Below are positions 25,024 through 36,396 of a stretch of DNA of 64,000 nt, piece by piece; the stretch's first letter is position 1; each line of letters starts with the position of its first letter. The DNA lies in NCBI GenBank assembly GCA_027574665.1, contig CM050650.1, positions 54,667,304-54,731,303 on the forward strand. The letters are read 5' to 3'. Made by a program: the position numbers and the translations under genes. Below the pieces are notes generated by a model. That model had not been told where the DNA came from, did not search any database, and was given only the letters and a program-made list of their open reading frames with translations. This DNA comes from Rhynochetos jubatus (Eukaryota > Chordata > Aves > Eurypygiformes > Rhynochetidae).

Positions 25024-28000
25024 TGTAATAATAATTAAAAGAAAAAAGGTGGCTAAGAGATACTTTTGGTAATTAGCAAACTGTAAAGTTGTTATTGGTG
25101 TTAATCACTGCAATATGTGATGCTTCTTTATACTTTACATCCTTGAGCCACAATTTCCTTGCTCTGTGTAGTTAAGTTGTACTTGAAGAGAAGTTGAGTG
25201 CCTGCCTGACTCAAGGCATGGGGTTTGATCTCAGATGTGGTCAGTGCTTTGACATATGATGGTCTTCCCACCATTGAAACTTAGCGCTATAGGTATTCTT
25301 CAGATAGCTTACACTTTCTCTGCTTCCCCTTTTCTATTTTACTGTCATACCTAGTTCAAAAGCTGTACATGTCATGTAGTCTTGACATAAGACAAAGCTT
25401 ATGTGAGAGAACAACAATTCATTTTTAGGACTGCACAAACTTAAAGGTTATGTTATTGGCAAAATCACTGCCATAACAAAATCTTGGATCTGAACCTGTG
25501 GTTGCAAAGGAACAAGGAGCAGCAGAATTACTTGCATCACCCGTGTGCCAGAGCAGCCACTGCTTTACTTGACACCAAGCAGAAAAATCCCACTCAGACC
25601 TTTGTCAGGGTGCTGTCTTGGTTCTGCCTGTGCAATGGAGAATCTTAATGTAGGTCACAGGGAATTTTGAATCTCATGTTCACAGTGAATGCAGCAAAAA
25701 ATTAAATATAATCTGTAATCTTGATGGTAGGACTTTGATACTTGACAATAAATAGACTCTTATTTAGAACAGAAAGACTGTTGTGGGCATGAAATCAATG
25801 AGGTTTTGTCAAGACATATACTTTGAAGGAGGCTGGCTAAATCTGGGTTATTATATCTTTGCTATTGGTAGCAGCAAGACCACCCATTTAGGCTGGGCTT
25901 TGGAGAAAATCTGAAATATTTGTGGCTGATGTGAATTAGAGCTTCCACTGATGGGACTGCCAAAGTGATGACAGGAGAAATGACAAGGAGACTCTTAAAG
26001 TCTGGAAGAGAAATCCAATGAGTGGACAATTTTTGTTTACTGACTCAAAGATATAGCTGAGCTACGCAATGTCTGCACATAACTAATTTTTGATGAGAAC
26101 TGGATAAATTAGGTTTGGAGTTTCTCTGCTTCTCTTCTAGAAATATACAAAGCTTCAGGCGAATGGGCTGGAGATCTCTCCCACTCAGGCAGGATTAAAT
26201 CTGTCCAGACTATCATCTCGTTAGTATGATTCTTCACTCAGTACAACATGGGAGAAAAGGAGATCAAGTTGCATTATAAAAGAAAGTTGCTTTGCTGGGA
26301 ACTTTTAATGACAATTTCCAATATGATTGCCAAACAAACTTTTTAAGTTTCATGCATATTCTCTGGAGAATTTGGTCAAAGATTTAAGTCACTGACTACT
26401 CAGTTACTTCAGTGGCTGGATGATTTCAGCAGCTTTTAATGCTTAATTTGGAGAAAGGTAGAGATGCAGTTGCCTAGGTATGTTTACCGAAGTTTAATTC
26501 TGATTTGGAGCAAATGGCAGGTTTGTGGTGCAGCTTTTTAAAGTGGTCCAGGATCTGTGGTTTTTAAAACTAAAAACTATTTTGAATATGGCTTCAAATC
26601 TTGTATGTATTTAGTATGCGGACATGAATAGAAAGGGAAACCTTTCTAAAATGGAACCTCTAAACTTTTGAGGGATCTTTTTTTTTTTCTCCTACTGTGT
26701 CATGAATTATTTCAAAATAATGTTACTATTCAGGATTTTAATATTATTGCAAGGCAGCAATATGTAGGACACCCATTTGGAGCAATAGTAACTAAAGATA
26801 TGTCCTAAAGCCTGAGTGCAGTGTACTGCCTTACATTCGGGTGGGCCTAGGAACTTGTAGACATTTATTGTAGCTCAGCTGATGGGTGGTAAATTATTAA
26901 GCCACAGTAGCTGTATTATGTGTCCATATTACTTGAAATCAAAAGGGACACTATGTAGAGGAAAAAAGTTGAGAAACATGCATATTTAAAAGCAATGCAG
27001 ACAGAGGCATTTCTAGAAAAACATGATTTCTTGTTCATCCATTTGACCACTCGGAATTCAGTGAACTGAAACTGTTTATACGCCCGCTGAGATCTGCCCC
27101 ATATTGTACTCGTGTTGGAGGGAGTTAAGCTTGCCATGTTTTCATTTCTGCAAGATCTCATGAATGCAACTTACAACTACACACAGCAGTACTATAAGAA
27201 TGGAGGAGCAAAGGGTATGTTGACAAGAACAAGCTGTGCTTGTTTATGTGCTGCCAAAATGGAGAATAACTGGACTGCATGTCTTGATCATGGCTCAGCT
27301 TTGTGGCTTGTGGTCAGTGCTGTCTACAGGGCTCACCAAGAAGCTAAATTGCAGTGTATTGTCTTTGTTTGGGCACTGATGGAGCTGTGGCCTCATGGGA
27401 GAGGCCATGCTGATGGGGTTGCTCAGTGAGGCTACAGAGATGCTGTACCAGTTCTTGCTAATAGAAAGCAGCTTCTGGCCCTGTTCTCCCAAACCATGTG
27501 TGCCTTGTCAGTTCCCTTCTTCCCATACGATTGGCTTCAGGTTAGAGCCTGCGGGGTGGGTAAGGTGTGTTTGGCAGTAGGTTTTCCTCTTTTTTGATTG
27601 TCTTATTCAGATGGAATTTTTGGGCTATTGTTTAGTTTCCAGCCCAGGTAGGGATTGCTTTCCAGGCTGACTTTACTTTTTACATCCAACCAAGCAGGCT
27701 CTTTCCAGGAAATTTCCTTCATGTTTGCCCAAGGCTATCTTGATTTTTGACTTGTCTGCAGGGAAGTAAAGCTGTGGAGGAAAGCTGGGTGAGGGATTCA
27801 TTTAATGCTCTAGTGAAGCAGGAGTACTAGAAACCCTAAATTCTGGTTTAAGAAATAGTCATACTACATGTGTACTGCTTGCAGAAGAGAAATCTGGAGA
27901 GACAAAGTCCCCAGAATTAATTGGAAAACTCAAACAGGAAACCTAGAATTCATTGTCTGTCAAATGACCTCATTAAAACAATGAATCACACCTGCAAAGC

Positions 28001-30481
28001 AGAGAGGTGAAGTGATTTCTTCCCTTTATGTGAATTATCATTTCACCTTTGTTTGTTGTCTTTTTTTATTTTATTCTACATTAGATGAATGCTTGTGCTG
28101 AACTGAATGCCTTTCTTTCAAGGGAAGGCCTTAGAGAAGGGAGAAGGCAAATGCCTAAGGCTGAATATAGATGAGTTCAAATGAACTATAGATTTAGTCT
28201 GTCTCTCATTTCAATTTGCCTTTAGAATTGGAAGTCCTCTAGAAACAATTTTGTACTGTAAATTAACTGGACTCTCAGTACTTGTAACAAAACTGTACTT
28301 AAAGGTAGTCTCCATGCAGATAATATGTAAAAAGAATTTAAACTGAGTTTGTGTATGTTTTTTCCTTATTTACAAAGGCCCAAAGTGCTGGTAAGAGATT
28401 ACGTGTTTTTCTTCTGCGGGAAGTAGATGTGGCCTATGTATTTCTTGCTGTAGCCCTCCAAGGAATAATTGATAAGTTCTTGAATCTTTAGCTGAATTAT
28501 TGTTGAAAATTTTCCAACTCTGTGAATTAAATATAAGTAGATAATCCAGCCTGTGTTACAGATCTACTTTTAACATAAATTGGTACATTAGCATCATGCA
28601 TTTGAAAGCTGATCAAGTTCAGCATATCTCCTAGAGGGGATTTCAATAAAATGCACTGTGTAAAATGAATTTTGTGTATAAGGCTGAGATAGATGTGGAT
28701 ATTAAGCCTTCTATTAAGCCTCGACTGAAATGTCCACAAGGAATAAAACTGCAATTTTTGAGTCATGTTTAAAGAAAACAAATGAGTATTACTGTCATAA
28801 AGTTGAGTTGGTTAGTTATAAAGTGAAGGCTTATTGTAATGCCTTGAAGTCTTCTTTCCTGCCTCCAAGAGGGAAAATGTGCTTCTCTTCTAGAATGCTG
28901 CCTTTCTTTGATGGGGAGCTGCACAAGCACCAGAGCACAACTGTGTTAATCACAGCTGGCTCCATGCAAGTGTTGGATGCAAAATGATGCTTACATCGGA
29001 AGTGTACTAAACCAGTTCTGTGGTTTTTGCACCCATGGGATGTACACAGCAGCCCTACTGCATTATGTAAAATGCCTGCTATGTACAAAATGCTCTTGTT
29101 GGGTTTTACTCGTTGGTACCACAGACTCTTATTTCAAGAAAAATAGTTATTGAGGAGCAATGCTTTTTCAATTATTACATGTACTTCAAGTGAATACAGT
29201 TCCCTTCTCCCCCAAGAATAGCCTCACTTAGCTCAGATCTGCTGAGGGGGTTGTCCCTACAGTTTGATTTATTTTGGCAGCACTAACAAGGTTCTAGGTG
29301 GCGTGAAACTGGCTTGAAATTTTCAAGCAAATATCTTGTTTTGCAAAAGAAGGTGCTTGTGGTACTGCTTCAGAATAAAAGGGGAGGAATTCCCCTCCCT
29401 TGCTGTCATGTCATCTCAAAAAGCAGCTCACATCTGGCTGGGTTTCATATCTAAGGGAAATTTGCTCCAAACACTTCTGAGTTGTGGGAGAATATGGACG
29501 GAGAAATGGCAGAGGTGCCTCTCAAACAGGGATATCCCAAATAGGTAGAGTTCTATGGGTTTCCTTGTCTACTCTCCAGATGCCCCTTCCTGTAATGCTC
29601 TTAACTTTCAACTTCTGTGAAGCAGTTGGGCAGCTTCCAGTAGCAGTGTCTTGTTGCTGCCTTGATGGTGAGTGAAGGTGGTGTGGAGTATTTGTGGTTT
29701 TAGCAGATGATTAATCAAGTCTTCCAAAGGGAAGAACTAAACTTCAGCTGTTCCTTCCCAAAGCTGTTTTGGCATGGGAGTATAGCTTTTTATGGAAAGA
29801 GCTGTTGAAGGGCAATACCAATTGCATTAATTCCAACTAAAAATCTTAGGAACACTTTAGAGTTTATTTCTATAATGAGTTCACTGCAGGGTTTAAGTTT
29901 GATAGTAAAAATCCTGAAGTGTATTTATAAGTTTAAAACAGCACCATGCCACATTAGTTTTTGTGCTCTACAGCAGGCCTTTACAGTGATGAAAGGAGAA
30001 CATGGAATGAATGCATAGTGCATTGAAAGCTCAGAATTTTTAGAGTAAACCTGTCTCACTCCTTTTTCTGACCGCTGAATGGCTAAGTACTGTACTCTGA
30101 CAGGTTTAGAGTAGATATTGCTGCAGTGGCTTGTGCCTATGTGGAAAAAGACAGTTTCTAGAGGATGGAGGGGGAGGATTTGGGGTCTTACCTGCTTTTC
30201 TGACCATCTTTTTAGGCTATCTGTCTATCCAGATGGGAAGTGCATATTGATAGGCATAGATGTATTCCTGTACTGGCCTTGATCTAGATATTCTAGCCTC
30301 CACTCCTGAACTATTAAAGGTTTTCAGTGAGCAGTTGTAGCTCACACTCATGTGTTTGCTGTTCTGCCTTTGCTGCTGTTCGTTGAAGCCACAGCTGGTG
30401 TTGGTACGATAACCATGGTGCAACAGCATGTGCAGTACAGTATAGACACACATAAACTGTAAGGGAAGGAAATTGCTGGGA

Positions 30482-30495
30482 GTGTGTGTGTGTGT
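30482..30495 (+). repeat. (GT)7 microsatellite
   Basis: Seven uninterrupted GT units in intron 3, near 1.2 kb upstream of the terminal exon. Short, so probably only weakly polymorphic. Confidence 0.9.
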
Positions 30496-31654
30496 TACCT
30501 GCCAGGGTTGTGGTGCTGCCAGAAAAAAGACATCTTTCTCAAGTTAAAATAGACATTTACAGAGACTTCCCATATGCATGGTGTAGCACTTGGATAATAG
30601 GTGTTTCAGTGTGATTTTTTTTTTTTCTTTGAAAGGTAGTGTTCCCATTTAGATGGTGACCTTGTTCACTGGAATTTTTAGCCTCAAGCATTCAGCTAGG
30701 AAGTCATGCTTTTTGTCCTTTCACATCAACCTGACTAAATCCATAATTATATTCCATGTTTATAGCTAAATGATTTCATAAGAACCTTTTTGTAAGTGTA
30801 TACATAGTTCTGTGAGTAAACGTTATTTTCCCACTGTGACAGTAAGGGAGTGATTTAACTTCTAATGCATCTGCAGTTATTGTAAGAAATTGTATACCAA
30901 AAAGGATTGCTTCTCTTCTTCCACAATTTAAAAAGAGTAAATCTGCTGAAACTGGGGAAAACATCACTGTGAATAAAGACCTGGTCCATGAATATATAGT
31001 TTGGTTTTTTTTTTTTCCAGAGTAGTGTCACTGACTGAGCTCCACAACCAGTTTCACCCAGCAGAAACCAGTGGTTCTATCTCTGGCTCCGTGTTCCTGC
31101 TTTACCTCAGACTGGCACAAGTGTTGGTGTGGGGCTGAGTGGTTGGAGAGCTGAGCCAGCTTGGAAAATAGCAAGGCAAGAGGAAAAACAGCTGAGTTTT
31201 TAGCCAGATCAGCTTTCTGTTCCAGCTGAGTATGCAGCCAACCAAAATGCTAGTGCTGGCATGGGGAGTGGTGAGAGATACACCTCTTTTGGCAGGAGTG
31301 CTGATTTCTGTGCAGGCTTAAACTGTGAAAGTCTGCTGTGACTATTTGCATTGTATCCAGCCATAGATTTTGCTTGACTCTACAGTTGGTAGAAGGCCCT
31401 GTGTAGTAAAAGCCTGAAAGATGGCTAGCGACTGAGCCTGGACACTCATGCAGAAGAAAAGCTAGTTGTTCACACCTCCACTGTGTGAGGAGAGTATGTG
31501 TATAAGGTTCTTGGAGATCAAGCCAGAGAGATTCCAGCTTAGCAGTAAAAGCTTAAATAAAAATGTAGTTTGCTTTGATTTTTTTTTTTAAACTCACAAT
31601 CATGGTATTATGGGATCATAAAAATTACTCATATTTTCTAATCTTTTTTCCTAG

Positions 31655-31729
31655 GAATTTATCAAAGAGCTGCTAACTCGGATAAGAGGAATGAGGAAAC
31701 TCAGTCCCCCTCAAAAGAAGAGTATATAA
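31655..31729 (+). CDS. PPP1R14C: PPP1R14C terminal coding exon and stop
   Basis: The last 24 codons read EFIKELLTRIRGMRKLSPPQ then KKSI, with stop TAA at 31727-31729. The C-terminal wording RIRGMRKLSPPQ is diagnostic for PPP1R14C; PPP1R14B has KIRGMQKLSTPQKK, and PPP1R14A has a long unrelated tail. The acceptor is a strong pyrimidine tract (TCTTTTTTCCTAG) ending at 31654. The exon runs straight into the 3' UTR. The final residue is Ile where I recall Val in mammals. With exons 2 and 3 this gives 63 of the roughly 160 residues expected for the protein; the remainder is encoded upstream of the window. Confidence 0.94.
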   Translation, partial: EFIKELLTRIRGMRKLSPPQKKSI

Positions 31730-32132
31730 ATAACTCAAAGTAGTAGCACTCTGTAAAAGACATGACAAGGGAAATGGGACTTTGAATACAAGACCTTTAT
31801 TAAAATAGTTGTCTTTTCTCCTCAACTTTTTTGATTTCATTCAGTTTTGACTCAAGGAATTTATTTTGTGTGTTTTAAGGGTTCTTTTTTAAGTGTCAAT
31901 TTTTTTTATCAAGAATATCAACAATTTGGATGCTGCTCAACTTTCACTTGAGGATTACTGAAGCAAGTGAAGAATCCAAGAGTTAGTGATGAGGGGCAGC
32001 AAGCCTACGTGGTGAACCAGAAGATCATGTAAATTCACAGAGCTAGGAGACTTCTCCTTGCAACTAGTTGGATAACGTTTTTTAAGTTGGTTGTACATTT
32101 AACTCATGGATGTCAAGTTTCTTGTGCTTGTC

Positions 32133-32140
32133 TGTACATA
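32133..32140 (+). promoter_or_regulatory. Pumilio-type RNA element in the 3' UTR
   Basis: TGTACATA fits the PUF-protein consensus UGUANAUA exactly and lies on the sense strand of the PPP1R14C 3' UTR, followed by AATTATAAAG. An 8-mer match in 1.2 kb of AT-rich DNA can occur by chance, so function is only suggested. Confidence 0.35.
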
Positions 32141-32946
32141 AATTATAAAGTGGGTTGTGAATACTGTTTCACATGGATGGAAGGAAGTTTGTTAGAGTAA
32201 ATTATTTAAATGGTGATTATAACAAATTTGCTACCAGAAGGTACCGATTTAGATTACTAAAATGAGTGCTGCCATTCTTCTAAATACCCTTAAAGGAGCC
32301 CAGTGAGGAATTTCATCATATCTCCTTGTCTAGACTGCAGCATATGAGAACTGGGAATTTTAAGGGCTTAATTTGTAGACTTAAAATTATTTGATTGACT
32401 GATGCTTTGCCAGATCATTTCCTCTCCACCCCATGGTGACTTGGAACTCTGCTAACCTATACTGAATAAGGGCCTGCAGTGATATCTGGAGAAATGTCCA
32501 TCACCATTTAAAAGGTGCCTCAGAGTGGAGGAAAGGCAGTGCTACCACAATTAATTACAAGCACTGTCTTGCATTTAGTGATGTGGTCTTAATCAAATGC
32601 AGATTCCTCTTCTATTAAGGTAGGCAAAGAATATTGTAGTCTGTGTTTATGGCTCTACCCTGGAAGGTGGGGAAACTTCTTAACTTGGGCTCTCTTACTT
32701 GTAAAAGCAAGAACAGAAGAGAGATCCTGGCTCCTTCCTGGAAAATGTCCTAATTGAAATGTTCAATAAGCTACCATATGCTGGTAGGTGACACTAGTCA
32801 GGCATTTTATATCAAGGGTGCTCTGAACATATTTTATTTTTCAAAAAAAGTACATGTTTGTGAATTTTATGTATACTGGCAAGCTTTTTTAATGTATTTA
32901 ATTTTGTAATGTTTATCGATGATTTTATTTACCAGATATTTACTCA

Positions 32947-32952
32947 AATAAA
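32947..32952 (+). terminator. Polyadenylation signal AATAAA of PPP1R14C
   Basis: A canonical AATAAA hexamer sits inside TACTCAAATAAATGG, about 1.22 kb after the stop codon. T-rich sequence (ATTTTATTTACC) precedes it, and a GT-containing stretch (TTGTGACTTGTTACATG) about 10-30 bases downstream could serve as the downstream element. It is the best 3' end candidate for the gene; earlier A-rich hexamers near 31800 are weaker. Confidence 0.8.
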
Positions 32953-32972
32953 TGGAACAACTTGTGACTTGT

Positions 32973-35900
32973 TACATGTACACTTTACAAGACTACTGCT
33001 GCTGAGTAGGTTGGTAAATGGACTTGCCTGTGAAAAAGAGAAGCCTAGGAGGTGGTAAGTATACCTCAAATAAGAACCCAGCCGTATAGACCCTAACTGG
33101 CTTTTAATGTGCCCAGTGTCACTCAAACTCCTGCAACCTGGTGCACAGCTTCACTTTTGAAAGTCTTTGGCACATGAGGCCTGTGTCCTGGGGGACTTAA
33201 AAAGGGGATGGAGGTAAGTCTGGGAATTATTTCAGATAAATGCTGCTCCGTCCTTTTTCTTTCCACTGAAGATGAGTGTAGGGGAGGACTTACACTGGGT
33301 GACTGAAGGTGTGGCAGAAGAGGGTATTTCAGCAGGAGGCACTCTACCTCCCTTCTGTTCTGCACTCCTCTGAATTCTGAAAAAATTCTAGCAGCCCTAA
33401 AAAGACTGTGTTGGTTCGCCTCCAGCATCTTAAATTTGTATCTTGTACCTTGCTGAAGTTGCAATTCAGCTCTTGTTTCCTAAGGAGTCTTCCAGCAAGA
33501 TTTTTTTTAAAAAGATGATGTCACATATGTGCTCCAGGGAAATTGGGGAGAGCTTGTGATTTCATCTGCTTTTATGTTGGGATGTCCCACTATTGTTGTC
33601 AGCATTATCGGTTGGGTGTGTTTGGATCTGAAAGAGGCGCGTGTGAATGACCTGTCTTGCCCCAAGGAGATTGCCTCTCCTTGGTCTGTCCTCCTTGTGA
33701 AGGATCTGATGGAGCTAGATCTAAATGACCAAGTTTGTATGAACATCACCCTTTGAAGGAGAGAGATACAGGAAAAGTTTCCTTAACTCGTGAGGTAAGG
33801 GGCATTTTGTTAACTTTTTCACTCAACTCTGGGAGCAGAGATCAGTGGTCTTGGTAAGAAGATTTGATTGATAGCAAACTTTTGATGTTGGACTGGGTAG
33901 GTGCTTTCCCAGGCCTTTTTCTGGAAAGCCTGTTTGTTTGTAAACCATTGAGAGCCTTTTGTGAGCACTAAGTTTATTATGTCCAAAACAGGAAAAACCT
34001 TTTTGATTTGAGACTTGTTAGTGATGTTTAGAGTTTTGAGCTTGTGTCTGAGAAGCTGCCTGCTCACAGGTACTGTTCCCTGTCTCACTTACCTGCATTT
34101 AACACGTGGGCTGCAACAACTGGGAGCATGCAATACACCTTTTCAGCTTCCGAGGTGGCTATAACTGCCTACATTTTGCAGGTGATACTTGGAAACAACC
34201 AGAGTCTGAATATTAAAGATTCTAGTAATTTCCCCATCCACAGATACATTTTGTGACTTCACTTATGATTTCAAATAATTTTCTTTTAATCCTTTATAAT
34301 GATGTTGTGTAAAATGAGAAATGTCAGGCGATGGCAACCGCACCAGTTCTCTCACCCCCTACAGCAGAATGCTACTGCACAAATATTTTTGCCCTTGTGT
34401 TACTTGGCTAAAAAAATGCCTGCCCAGCTGTGCATGTCACATTTTGTCTTTTGTCTTATTTGTCTTGCACTGAAGTATCTATGGAAAATAGAAGTCTACC
34501 CTTTCCAAAGCCAGTTGGTTTGGTGACACCCTTAGAAACAATGAAGATTGGGACAGTCTTTATTTTTTTCTCTATGTGGATGTGACAGTCACTTCTGTGA
34601 AGGGTTTTTTCTCCTCCAGCTCTGCATCTGATAGTTTTGCTGTCTTACGAGTGTCAGTAAGCGGAACCAAACTCTGAATAACTTTTGTTTGCAGCTGGCC
34701 TGATTTTGCTGGAGATGTACAGGGCCTCATTCTTGCTACTTTTTACTTAATGGAGATATTCTTGGCTTTGGTGTAAGTGGGGGGAGAATCGACCCATTCA
34801 CTGAAGACTCCATTGTGCTTGATGTCTTTATACAGTGTGGGTGTCCTTGGCTCTGGGCGATGTTCAAGGGACATATCAATAGCACACTGTTACTGAAACA
34901 ACTTGAAATTAAATCTTGCGGCCCAGGCTCTTCACTGCCTTGACTGGACAGCTTTCATGAGGAGGACCAAGTCTGGCTGCAATGAGAGCTTCCTCAGGGC
35001 TTCTTAAGTGGCTGATGAAAAGAACTGAAGTTCCTTCTTAAACATGTAGTGGAGCTGAGGTTTTGTTTTGGCACTGAAGTGCCTCTCCAGCGTACAAAGA
35101 CTGCCTGCATGAGCACATGTTTCTGGGGTCTGCTTCGTGCCATAATTGGCCTTTGCCTGTTTCACAGCAGGAACGGACAGTGTGATTTCTCCTGTGGTTG
35201 TTCTTCCAGTTGGCTTAGAAAGAGGAGGAGAGTGCTTGTAACCAAATTTAATGTGCCTTGTGAGGCTGCAGTGACAGGATAGTATAAACCTGTGGCACGG
35301 AAGAAAGGAAATGGGGCATTCTTCTGCCAGCCTTGCTTTTGCCCCTTCCTCCCATTATTCCTATGATGGGTTTTACTCCTCAAGCTGCCATTAATGCAGG
35401 GAACATCTGGGGAGAATGTGGGAGGAAAGCCGTACCTATTCTTGGAGACCATGACCAAGAAAAGCAGGAGCAAGATATCTGCTCCGTTTGCGCACTTCAG
35501 ACTCTCTGACACTGAGTTAAGTCTTTAGCCCATTACCCTGGTAGGTATAATAGTGTGTGTGGAATAGGAATTACTCAGCAATCTATTTCTTTGATGGTTT
35601 TGCCGATTTAAGACAGCCTTAATGTAAGCAAAAGAAAACCGAGAAGACTGAAAACTGGGAAGATTCTTGCAACACATAAACATGTAACAGGTAATTTATT
35701 AGTAATCTTTTTCCTAGACTTCCCAGCACTTGATTTCTGTGATAAACATGCACTTCCAGGGTAAAAAAAAAAAATCACATGGGCCACATCAACAGAGAGT
35801 GTTCAGACTGAGACCTGTACCATCTTCCAGCTTCCAAGCAAAAAACCAGTGTAACTTAAACTCTAGGTTAAGTGCTGTAACAAAAGGATTAATTGTTTCT

Positions 35901-36299
35901 TGGCCACATAAAGTTTGTCATTGCCAGCACAGTGCACAGATGTTAAGCAGGTACCCAGTCACTACATGCACTGCGTTTTAAAGGATGTTGAGATTTAGGG
36001 AGGGAGTTGGAAAAGAAATCAAATGCTGGGAAGTCCACGAAAAAAGTAATACATTACTTGTTTACCTATTGGCAAAACTCTTCCCAGTTTTCATTCTACT
36101 TTTTTTTTTGCTGCATATATTTCTGTATGTGAAGAAAATGAGATGTAAGGATTTTAATGTGTGGGAGAAAAGCATGAGGAGGAGGAAATGGGAGGTAAAA
36201 GAATGATATCTGAAATGTTGAAGAAAGTGTACCTCAATGGTGAGGAGCCCTTGAGCCTACTACCAAGGGAATAAGTGAGATCACTGTTTATTAGTATCT
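32973..36299. other. Intergenic DNA downstream of PPP1R14C
   Basis: No exon, RNA gene or transposon was recognised. Frames of 113 codons (33123-33464, - strand) and 116 codons (35162-35512, - strand) have no family resemblance and no splice context. An A-tract lies near 35762. Confidence 0.55.
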
Positions 36300-36396
36300 C
36301 CAAATTGAAATTGGATGCTTTTCTAGGTAAGCTCTTATTAGCACAGTTATGCAGTCTGATCAAGATGATCAAAGGCCTTAAAACTTCATAGATATC
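36300..36396 (+). mobile_element. Old CR1/L3-like LINE 3' tail
   Basis: The text TTGGATGCTTTTCTAGGTAA is followed after about 35 bases by TGATCAAGATGATCAAAGGC and CTTAAAACTTCATAGAT. This resembles the 3' end of ancient amniote CR1 families (GGATT..GATG.TTTTCTA... GACTAGATGATC ... GGCCTTAAAATCTATGAATC). Divergence is high and the 5' limit is not clear; related decayed coding text may extend some 100 bases upstream. Confidence 0.5.

Larger units (their letters stand above)
22203..31654. other. PPP1R14C intron 3: 9.5 kb, no gene seen
   Basis: Long AT-rich intron between the 33-base exon 3 and the terminal exon. No CR1 or other transposon text was recognised in it, which is notable given the copies in introns 1 and 2. 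Open frames are short (the longest about 105 codons, 27112-27429) and featureless. Items of note: homeodomain-like AT-rich words at 22560-22680, the inverted repeats at 24886-25023 listed separately, and a (GT)7 microsatellite at 30482-30495. Confidence 0.65.
31730..32972 (+). other. PPP1R14C: PPP1R14C 3' untranslated region
   Basis: About 1.24 kb of AT-rich sequence follows the stop codon up to the expected cleavage zone 10-30 bases after the AATAAA. It holds no long open frame and no repeat that I recognise. It contains a perfect Pumilio-type element TGTACATA at 32133-32140 and several ATTTA pentamers near the distal end, for example around 32898 and 32926, which could affect mRNA stability. 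The exact 3' end is inferred from the signal, not observed. Confidence 0.8.
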
